DNA of 18,534 nt from Podila epigama. Lineage: Eukaryota; Mortierellomycota; Mortierellomycetes; Mortierellales; Mortierellaceae. Location: contig JAAAVE010000470.1 of NCBI GenBank assembly GCA_015679605.1, positions 1 through 18,534 of the forward strand, written 5' to 3'. Both the position numbers and the translations under genes were made by a program. Positions 1 through 8,188 of the stretch are shown one piece after another (position 1 is the first letter of the stretch; the number at the start of each line of letters is the position of its first letter). The notes under the pieces are model-generated. The model was given only the letters and a program-made list of their open reading frames with translations. It was not told the origin of the DNA and searched no databases.

Positions 1-309
1 TGCACTCTAAGCTCCGAGGTTCCCATTGCTGTCTTTCATCGAGACTTGGCAAGGAGCCTTGGCTGTCTTCATTTTCAGACTTTCTCGCTGACCATTGAAG
101 GGTTGGATGAAGACGGATAGCACCGACGTGGTGACATGCCCTTGCCTCAACGCGTGAACCTTCGAGTGGTGGTGCCACACATGATTACCTATGATATTGT
201 GGATGTGAACAAGTTACTCATACCTTTCTTTCTCGTTTTCGTCTTCATATTATTTTCTCACTAGGTTCGTCAACAATGGACGTTCTTCTCCAGACAGTCC
301 AATAGCTAA
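1..309 (+). CDS. Possible 3' end of an unidentified plus-strand gene (partial)
   Basis: I do not recognise the product. Frame 1 is open from base 1 to 117, has a TAG at 118-120, and is open again to 261. Both halves have coding-like composition, with residues such as VPIAVFHRDLARSLG before the TAG and VNLRVVVPHMITYDIVD after it. One model makes ..GGATAG a splice acceptor at 119-120, gives an exon 121-204, removes an intron 205-264 (GTGAAC..CACTAG), and ends with an exon 265-309 at TAA. AATAAA then follows 33 nt later at 342-347, similar to the spacing behind the aldehyde dehydrogenase gene. The simpler alternative is that the gene ends at TAG 118-120. The upstream donor is not clear. The gene would converge on the SAPS gene. 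Confidence 0.35.
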
Positions 310-341
310 CCACCCATAGAATACTGTACATGTTCTCATGA

Positions 342-347
342 AATAAA
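342..347 (+). terminator. Poly(A) signal AATAAA
   Basis: A canonical AATAAA precedes an A-rich run. It lies 33 nt after the TAA at 307-309 and 222 nt after the TAG at 118-120, so it favours the longer model for the left-edge gene. Confidence 0.4.
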
Positions 348-716
348 AAAAAAAAATACTTTTTGCAATCTTCTCTTTTGTTTTGAGTCTGTGTCCGTCA
401 ATGTCTAACGGTCATAATGTGTGAAGGATGGCATATCATCGTGTTGCAAGTTGTGAAAAAAAACAGTGATACAAATCGAGAATGTCACCTTTATAATCCA
501 ACTCTTTGCAGTCCCAAGTCTTTGCGGAACCAGGAGATTGACAGCGAACTTCATAGTGGAGCCTCACATTGAATGAGAAAAGAAAGAATGTATTACTACC
601 ATTGCGATGAAAGAGATACCATTTGCTTTCCTTCTATTCTATATCATTTCATTTCTCATATTCTCCATTCCTACACAAGCGCACAAATGCAGTTCTTTTC
701 TCTTTGAAGGATTCGT

Positions 717-722
717 TTTATT
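717..722 (-). terminator. Poly(A) signal (AATAAA, minus strand) for the SAPS gene
   Basis: TTTATT on the plus strand reads AATAAA on the minus strand, 15 nt beyond the SAPS stop codon. A second A/T-rich match overlaps the stop itself at 732-739. The implied 3' UTR is very short. Confidence 0.4.
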
Positions 723-736
723 TCTATTATTTTTAT

Positions 737-3700
737 TTATGGCGAGCTATGGTCCGAACCCTGACCTTCTTCAGTTTTTTTTTCCACATTCAGCTCTTTC
801 TGCTGCTTCTCTTCTGGGGTATCAAACTCACTACTGAAAATGGCTGTTCCTGTCGACACCGAAGGTGTCAAGTCATCAAATCCAAAGTCCTGGTCGTTCG
901 ACTGAGTTCTTACTCCCTCGCCTTGCCCCTCAAACGGTGGAAAATCACCGTCTTCACCCGTCTTGAATTCTGAGAATTCCTCAGACCAGTCCGACAGTGG
1001 CGCACTGAATTGATGCACCGACCCCAATTCTAGACCCTTGGAGTCACCGAATGTTGTAGGCCACTAGCATACACACAAGAAAATAGATGAGTTCGAGAAC
1101 AGAAAGTCATATGTCATCATCTTATATAACATCCAAGATTTCTACATGACTTACATCGGAACTCCAAGTATCTTCTTCTGCCCCTTCATCATCGTCACTG
1201 CCAAGATCCATGGCATGGCGATTACTGAATGGATCGTCGATGTCAGCGTCATTAGAGCCAGACAATAAAGACGAGCCCATATGGTTGTTTGCCGCATTTG
1301 CGGCTGCAGCTGCGGCCCGGCGACGTTCAAAGTCGTTGTCGACGCCATATTCGCCAATCCAATTGCCCTCCTCTTCATCTTCATCCTCATCCGACGACCC
1401 AAACTTGTCTGGCAAGTTGTTTGAAATCTGCTGGGACAGATAACGAGCAAACTATATGTGGAAGAGACGAAAGACCAATGTAGAGAAAAGTATAATGTGG
1501 ATGAGTGCCAACATGTCGATTCCTTTCTTTTTTGTTTCCCATCATATCTCCCTTGTGAGAGAATCGAAAAGCGAACGCTGTTGCTTCATTCCTTACCTGG
1601 TCACTGCCAACATCGCCATCATGGCCCATGCTTCCTTCCTGACCCAGGAAGCCATTACCTCCGCCATAGTCTCCTTCATTATCATCCATGAAGTCATCGT
1701 CATGGCCATCATCAAGACCAGACTTGAGACCATCCAGCATGTTGGGACGAGAGCCACCCAGGACTTGGGCATCCCTCTCTTTCGTTTCCTTTAGTGTCTT
1801 GGAGACGTAGCCCCACCAATCGTCCAAGTCGATAAACTCGTACAGCATTGGTAACAGGGATGTCTGAGAGTACAGCTCCAGCAGCTTGACTGTCTCGTCT
1901 GCGATATAGGTCAAATGGCCCATATAGCCAAGACGAACGCCCTTTGGTTGGGCACTATGTGAATGAATAAAAACAAAGGCAAAGTCAGAAAACACCATAC
2001 ATCAATCCACCGACTTCAATAATTTCGACAAAATCGACAAAATCAATAAGCCAGCCCTTTCTTTTTTTTTACCATTCATGGTCGCAGAGGCGTTGAGCAT
2101 CAGTGATGCGCTTGGTCAACTGTCCATCCTTGAAGATGGAAATAGTCAGGCGTCGGTTCCAGCCCTCGGTCACGCCTTGGTCTGTCTGAGGAGGGATATA
2201 GATACCGTCCATATCGGGCCGGCCAATATCTCCCATAGGGCGGTGGAAGACTTGATGGACCATGTCGTAAACAACAGTATGCAAAAAGTTGTTCCATGGG
2301 AATTGGAAGAACAAATCAAAGCAGGTCGGGATAATCTTGTGCTCAACAAACTGCAGTTTAAGAAAGTCGCCCACAGGGATCATGGCTTCTCCGGTCATGG
2401 AGGTGCCAGATGCAATCTCCTTGATGGTAGCACTGTGCAAGGTAGTCGTAGACAACACGGCCAAACTGAATTCGGCCGTAACCGTGGCTGGCGCGGGTGG
2501 AGGGGGCGAGGCCTTGGGTGTTGCCTGGTCATCAACAGTCAAGTTCGTCAAACCCGCCTCAAGATCCTGCACATCGCTAGTCTCCTTTGACTCGACTACT
2601 GGTTGTGCAATTGTCTCGACCTTGGATTCCTCCGCTGCCGTTTCTTTTGACTCTTTCTTTGCCTCGGCATTTGACTCATCTTTAGATTCTTCCGCTGGCT
2701 TTTCCTTCTGCTCTTCCTTTGACTCTTCCTTTGACTCTTCCTTAGACTTTTCATTTGACTCTTCCTTCGACTCTTCTTGAGATGGTTCAGCTCCCTTCAC
2801 ATGCTCGGCGGTAGTGGTATGATCCTTCGTCTCTTTCGTCTCAGTCTGTGCAGAAGAACCACTCTCTTCATTGTTAGGTTCCTCCTTCAAAGTCTCATTT
2901 ATTTGAAGCTTTTCCGCCTTGGGCTCCTCTATGACTTCCACAGAAGCACCGTCCGCTTTTTGCTTCGCATCATTGGTCTCAGTCTCAGCTTTTGGATCAT
3001 TAGCAGTTCCCTGCTCCTGCTTGTTCTCTTCCTTATCCGTGGACGATAACGATGAAGATGACGACGATGCGATAGCGGCTTCCAAGTCTCGCTCTTCCTC
3101 AGCTGTGAAAACTGGTACCTGGTACATAGTGGGCGGGGCACTTGGGACTTGAACTGTACCATCAGCAGAGACAGTGATGATGGGGCGAGAGTTCAAAACA
3201 GCCATGTTCGAACAGTGCAGCAGTTCCGCAAACATTTCACAAATCTTGAGTCTTTCAAAACCAAGAGGTGTCTGTCTTCCAATGGAGGTGTCGATCGGGC
3301 CACCCTAGCAACAAAGTAGTACAAGAAAGAAAAAGAGAGTGAGACATGGTGCAAAAACGAAAAAAAAAAAATAGATGCTTGGTTCGTTGTTGTGGGAATC
3401 AGTTCAGTAGACTCAAAGCCTTACCACCGATCTCGGAACTACAAGAAGATCCTTAAAATCCTCGATTCTTGAAGCCAACACTTTGAGGAGATCACTAAGG
3501 TCCACAACCTCACGCATTGGTTCGGTCGAATTTGGGGGCATTGGCTCGACATCATAGTCACTAGAGACAGATTGTGAGTTGTGTTGGCTATGTCGATCGA
3601 TAACATCATAAAAAACAAAGTAAAGAAACCATCTAAAGCGAAATGCCTTGTGGGACGCACCTATTGTTTCGGCGGATAAGCTCGATAAAGATTGTGACGC

Positions 3701-6084
3701 CATTAATCAAACTGGAGGTTGAGTTTGGGGCCGTCCGGTCCAGCATGAAGTTGACCAGCTTGGAGACGATGACCTCGCTCTTTAATTCGTCAATCAGCAC
3801 ATTTGTTCCGATCGATGGTTGCTCTGGGTGGGATGACTGAGAGATGGCGATAATGTCAAGCAGTGCTTGGGATGCTATAGAATGAGTCTCTGCGTCGAAA
3901 TTGGGGTTGAGCTGGTTGACAAGCCATGGCATCAGTCCCTGCCTGCTTAACCACTATCATTCCAATAGGGGAAAAAAGTCAAGGTCAGCAAGGTATGCAA
4001 CAAGTAGAATTATAACAAGACACATAAGCGCAAGTGCTTCATACTGGTCACCACATACATCAACCGTTCCTCTGCCCTCGATTGCCTCTTCCATGCTGAT
4101 GATCTTGAGCAAAAGGTCCATGATAGAAGAAGTCGACATGTGAATCAGAAGCTTATTCACCACATCTGGCTGTGCCTTGATAAAGTCTAGCATCTACAAG
4201 TATGATTCCAGAAGTTGAAGAAAAGGGTTATGTGTCAGAGATACTCCGAAATATAACCTGATGACTGCAATAACCACTTCCTTGAAATGGCTACGATTGT
4301 ACAAAGGCTATTGATACTTACATCACCAGTCTTCTTCATGAGAAAGACACCAATGACCTTGGCAAAATAGCTCGCTTGAACTGGATTTAGGGGCGCAGGG
4401 CGATCAAGGAACTCCCAAAACTTTACTAGAATGTCGATATTTGAAAGTGCAGACTCAAAGATGCCCCAGACCTCGCAAGCAATGACCTCACAGGCAATAA
4501 ATGGATATCTATTGGAATGAATGATAATTAGAAGGTAAGCTATTGTTAGCAAAAGATGGACAGAATAATTGTTTGAGTGCTCTCATCCATCTCGTGTCCT
4601 TGTGTGTGTGTGTGTATGTGTGTGTGTCCAATCTGAGTGCCTTGACCCTTGATGTGGACCTCGTGCGCCATGCGCTCATGTTTTGTGTCTAGTGTGGTTA
4701 TTCGCAAGTTTCTTCTTCCCATGTCATTGGCTTCCATGCAGGCCAGTCTGTCAGTTTCATCCAAAGAAAAAAAGGGCTCTCTTCGATATTGCGTCACAAC
4801 AACACAGACATGGACGTTCACAATGGCGCTGTAGTCGTTGGTCGTTGTGGTGTCGGGTTATTCTTCATCTTCATGGTCCTGTCCTGGCGGATCCTTCAAG
4901 GTTTGGCAGACTAAAGACAGCATCTGTTTGAGGACTATAGGCGTGTTTGTACGTGCATGTGGGAAGACACATCACAGGGACAAAGATTGATCCTTGGAGG
5001 GCGAGAATTTTTTTTTCCTTCCTTTGTGTCCAGGGGTAAGTTACATCCTGTGGTCATCCAGGGACAAACATGTCAATACAATTTCTGAAGTTGTAGTGAA
5101 AACAAACTTGTGTTTGGGAAAAAAGTAAGCGGAGGTTTGTCTCTCTCGCTCTCACTCTTTCACTCCACATCCCGTTGCCCTCCTGTTTCCTGTTTCCTGT
5201 TTCCCGTCCCTGTCACATTGTCCTTCCCACTAACGGGTCATTCAACAATAGCAGTGATAAAAGAAAGAAAGAAAGAAAAAAGATTCGTACTTGAACCGTG
5301 CACGATCCTCGAGGTCATCACTGATGATATAATTCAACAGTTGAGATAACACGGCTGGGTCGCGTAAGCTAATAAAGAAAAATAATAAAAAAGGAGCTGG
5401 AATAAGTTTCCAGAACTCGACATGTTGAACAGAAAAAAAGATTGAAGAGCTGGAATCAACCCCAATTGACAATACAAGTTGAAAAAACGGTCTTGAGCAA
5501 GATTGAATGGAAAAAAATAATGGGCGAGAAAAAAATAATATGCAAAAACCAAAGAAGAAAGAGTATATAAAGAAGAACAAGAGATTCGGTCCCCGTCATC
5601 ACATGGGATGATTGGGTCGAGCAGAAGGTTCATCCATCAAAGCAAGGCTGAATGATTGGCATAGTGTGTGTCTTCTCTGCCCCGTCAATGCTTTTCAAAT
5701 AGACAACGCGATGTGAATGATATACATTTCACAGGCGCAGTCGCAGCAATTGACAGGGTGAAGAAGATGGTGAGAGAAGGATTTTTACACAATGCCTTGG
5801 AGAATTGTGAAGAACTGCAACATGAGGGAAGCAAAGAAGCAAAGAAGGAGATGTACAAATGAAAGAAATAAAGGTGTCTGAGAAAAGATGGGGAAGGTCA
5901 AACAAGATTGAAATGAAAAAAAAAAATGGCAGGGGTTGATTTACTATTCAATGAGCCTTGGGTTCTGAGATTTGCATTCTTGGATAAGATCATCCTGCTC
6001 GAGCAGCTCCTCGAGGGAGACTGAGCCGCTCTCGAGCAGATGGTCAATCACTGATGCATTCTGATGACCGAATCGCCAGTACAT
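737..6084 (-). CDS. SAP190: SAPS-domain protein: Sit4/PP6 phosphatase-associated regulatory subunit, 10 exons
   Basis: Joining exons 6084-5945, 5368-5291, 4508-4322, 4193-4059, 3953-3661, 3560-3425, 3304-2073, 1954-1597, 1451-1155 and 1063-737 gives 3183 nt, or 1060 residues, with every junction in frame. Family landmarks run in order: MYWRFGHQNASVIDHLL start, EELLEQDDLIQEC, ARFKYPFIACEV, PLNPVQASYFAKVIG, IMDLLLK, FDLFFQFPWNNFLHTVV (about 651-667), GYMGHLTYIADE, LPDKFGSSDEDE and an acidic tail. SAPS proteins bind the Sit4/PP6 catalytic subunit and, in yeast, link it to TOR and G1 control; that role here is inference from homology. Oddities: an Asp/Glu/Ser/Lys-rich insert of about 195 residues (about 402-596) in the middle of the domain, and introns 1 and 2 of 576 and 782 nt against 73-145 nt for the rest. 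Exon 6 could instead begin at 3587, adding nine residues. Confidence 0.93.
2486..3070 (-). repeat. Acidic low-complexity insert in SAPS exon 7 with degenerate ESKE repeats
   Basis: The frame encodes poly-Ser followed by a long Glu/Lys/Ser/Asp-rich stretch. Its centre (about 2620-2790) repeats variants of the tetrapeptide ESKE, made from a degenerate 12-bp unit seen on the plus strand as variants of CTTCCTTTGACT. It separates the helical N-terminal part of the domain from the FDLFFQFPWNNFLH part. It is predicted to be disordered. Confidence 0.8.
4601..4627. repeat. (TG)n microsatellite with one interruption
   Basis: About 27 bases of TG dinucleotides, interrupted once by TA, lie near the 3' end of SAPS intron 2. 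Confidence 0.9.
5181..5201. repeat. Three tandem copies of TCCTGTT
   Basis: Three perfect 7-bp units are followed by a diverged partial copy, within SAPS intron 2. This is a simple tandem repeat with no evident function. Confidence 0.85.
5369..5944 (-). other. SAPS intron 1 (576 nt), unusually long
   Basis: The donor is GTAAAT after ATTGAATA at 5945 and the acceptor is TTTATTAG before 5368. The junction gives LIEYLRDPAVLSQLL, as expected for the family. The plus strand of this intron carries TATATAAA at 5564-5571, an open frame that ends at 5862, and AATAAA at 5867-5872. Confidence 0.75.
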
Positions 6085-6578
6085 GATATGATATAGAGTA
6101 TTGTCTTTTGTGTTGTGTTTCTCTTATGCTTTTGATTGATTTCTCCGTGCAAGTGAGCGGAGAATGGGGGGATCGTGACAAGATGCAGATGTAGAGAGAG
6201 CAACTGAGAGAGTGAGCGAGAATAATAATAATAAAAAAAAAGGGTTAATGAAGACAGATAGAATGGGATTGCAAGGCTACCCAGCAGCAGCGATGCAATT
6301 GGAGAGGAATGAACGAGTTTTTTTTTTCTGGGAAAGGGAAGACGATTGTCACAACAATTGAGTGTCTTTTTGCGAAGAACTGTCACGTGTAAAATTGTAT
6401 TTATTTGCCCAGTTCCCAAAAAGCAATCCGCTGCAAGGGACCAACGCACGCACACCACACGCGCATCATACACAATCGCACAAAACGCACAAACATGCAC
6501 CATAAAAAAGAAAAGAGCACAAACTCGACGTATGTATTAAAAATATGTACATGAATATCACTGGAATGACTTTCTACA
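6085..6578 (-). promoter_or_regulatory. SAPS promoter and leader region; also the 3' flank of the SDR gene
   Basis: This 494-nt stretch lies between the SDR stop and the SAPS start, both read on the minus strand. On the minus strand it holds a CT-rich tract (about 6160-6240), an (ATT)n run near 6220-6234, and an A-rich leader before the SAPS ATG at 6084. A CACGTG hexamer lies about 300 nt upstream of that ATG. No supported ORF or RNA gene is visible. The long frame through 6048-6503 is low-complexity and overlaps SAPS exon 1. Confidence 0.5.
6384..6389. promoter_or_regulatory. CACGTG E-box-like palindrome
   Basis: A single CACGTG sits about 295-300 nt upstream of the SAPS start. bHLH factors bind this hexamer in fungi. 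One copy can arise by chance, so function is a weak inference. Confidence 0.3.
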
Positions 6579-7923
6579 CTACTGACCCTTCAACTTTTGA
6601 CGAACAATGTTCTCGGTCCAGCTCCAAAGTCGCTCCTGCAGCTCCTCGTCAAATGCCATGGGATCTAGTAACGTGAACATGGAAAAACAATAGTCAGCAC
6701 TGTGAATCAAGTCTGTACAGAGTTTATGGGGACTTTAAATAGAAACAAGGGCCACCAAAACACGACTTACTGGGGTCCAGCTCATGAGCAATGGGGATAA
6801 AATATCTGCCACGAAGGTCCTTGTTCTCAATCTCGGGACTCGTAGCACAATACAGCTGAGTCAGCGCAGCGACTTCAGGTCTATAGGCCGCATACTTGCT
6901 AACGTATTTAATAGCAGTAGCTGCAGTCATGCCGAACGTTTTCTCAAGTCCACGCTGCAGCTCCGTGTCAACAAATCCTGGGTGGACCACATTGACATAC
7001 ACGCGCTCATCCTTCAAGCGACGCGCCAGAGCCTTGCCAAACAAAATGTTGGCCAGCTTGGAGCGACCATATCGCGTACTAGGGGTGGAGGCAGTTTCGT
7101 CGTTGATGGTCTCGAAATCAACACCGTCTTTAGGGCAATTTTCATGACCCGCAGAACTAATTGGTATTTCAAATGATAACGGATGGTCAAGCGAAAATGA
7201 GTGGTCAGATGATGAAAATAATGGATTGTTTGGTGCCATTCGTATATCTCCTTCGTCCTTGCGTCGAGTTCAAAAAGGGTCGTGTTCGAAAATGACTTGC
7301 CTCAAGATAACAATCCTGGAAGGCTGCGATTCCTTGAGTCGTGGCAAGAGACCCATTGTAAAGACAAAATGTCTGTATAAACACAATTTCAAAAAGATGT
7401 CAGTGGAGACGTTAAATCAAGACTGTCACCAGCAGAATGCTAAAACAGAGTGCAGAATGAAGGCGAGAAATAGGAAAACCCACCCGACGTGATTGACTGC
7501 AAGTTGCTCCTCAATACCATCTTCAGTGAGTGCAAAGGGTAAGGCCATGATACCACTATTGTTGACTAGGATATGCAATGGCAATCCTCGGTCCATAAAC
7601 CTCTTGGCTGCTGAGGCAGCGTTATTGATACTACCGAGGTCGAGCTGCAAAAACTCAATTTTGGGTTCGGCAGCTCGAGGGTACGTTTCCTTAATCTCGG
7701 CTTTGGCCTTGACAATGGCGTCGGCCGCACGTTGCTCACTACGACACGCGGCAATGACGTGTGCACCATGGGCGGCCAAGGAGACCATGGTGGCGTATCC
7801 AAGGCCAGTGTTGGCACCGGTGACGATGGCGACCTTGCCCGAAAGATCGGGGATCTGGTCGTGTGAATAGTTATTACCGACCAAGTAGGTCTTCCAGAAG
7901 CTAGGTTTCTTCAAGTAACTCAT
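6579..7923 (-). CDS. Short-chain dehydrogenase/reductase (retinol dehydrogenase/WWOX-like), 4 exons
   Basis: Exons 7923-7484, 7372-7301, 7156-6771 and 6664-6579 give 984 nt, or 327 residues. The cofactor motif TGANTGLG is at residues 35-42, NNSG at 121-124 (NNAG is the commoner form), NHVGHF at 144-149 and the catalytic YGRSK at 200-204. The C-terminus reads NPMAFDEELQERLWSWTEN. The family uses NAD(P)H to oxidise or reduce retinoids, sterols, aldehydes or other small carbonyls; the substrate here cannot be told. The start ATG begins MSYLKKPSFWK and is followed by the usual SDR N-terminus, so the longer upstream frame is not needed. Intron 2 begins with GC (AG|GCAAGT), and using it is the only way to obtain the expected RIVILSSAGH. 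Confidence 0.92.
7157..7300 (-). other. GC-AG intron (intron 2 of the SDR gene)
   Basis: The donor reads TTGAG|GCAAGT and the acceptor ACCAATTAG|TTCTG. Splicing keeps the frame and rebuilds the conserved SDR strand ending ILSSAG. The donor matches the extended consensus at every position except the T to C at +2, which is typical of functional GC donors. Confidence 0.8.
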
Positions 7924-8188
7924 GATGATTGGGGCTTTTGGGAATGCGGTGGTGAATGAAGTGAAGTGCAAAAATGTGGAAACAGATAAGAAGCGTACGG
8001 TCTTTATGTGATTATGAAAGTGAGAGTAGAATATATGAAGAATGACATGTTCCCTCAGAACAATTGTGCAACAAGTCGATTTCTTAACAAGACCACGAAT
8101 AGACGCGTTTGCATTTATAAAAATGCATTGAAAAAAAATTTTTTTTCTCTCAACACCATCCAATCCATTGTTTCAACTTTTTTGTGGA

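Larger units (their letters stand above)
310..736. other. Intergenic region between convergent genes
   Basis: This stretch lies between the possible plus-strand gene end and the SAPS stop codon. It holds an A-rich tract at 341-356 with a plus-strand AATAAA, and T-rich sequence near 717-735 that carries the minus-strand poly(A) signal. I see no RNA gene, no repeat and no convincing coding frame. Confidence 0.5.
4509..5290 (-). other. SAPS intron 2 (782 nt), unusually long
   Basis: The donor is GTACGA after TTCAA at 5291 and the acceptor is ..CCAATAG before 4508. The junction restores the family motif FKYP, so no exon is missing. The intron holds a (TG)n tract at 4601-4627, a triple 7-bp repeat at 5181-5201 and a plus-strand ORF at 4810-4914 discussed in the findings. 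I see no box C/D snoRNA pair in it. Confidence 0.75.

Noticed and set aside
607-973. Two overlapping plus-strand ORFs (76 and 116 codons)
   Set aside because: They are antisense to or just beyond the last SAPS exon, Phe/Tyr/Ser-rich from T-rich DNA, and mutually overlapping. The SAPS frame on the other strand explains the sequence.
2078-3152. Long plus-strand ORFs across SAPS exon 7
   Set aside because: They are shadows of the Glu/Ser/Lys-rich repeats on the coding strand, giving SFDSS-type low complexity.
4649-4931. Plus-strand ORFs of 61 and 82 codons in SAPS intron 2
   Set aside because: Composition is not coding-like and no motif is visible. Only the short frame at 4810-4914, in a third frame, looked worth reporting.
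5598-5604. Box C-like RTGATGA on the minus strand in SAPS intron 1
   Set aside because: No matching box D (CTGA) with closing stem lies at a suitable distance downstream, so a snoRNA cannot be supported.
6048-6503. 151-codon minus-strand ORF upstream of SAPS
   Set aside because: It overlaps SAPS exon 1 in another frame and runs through CT-rich leader and homopolymers, giving Leu/Ser/Tyr low complexity.
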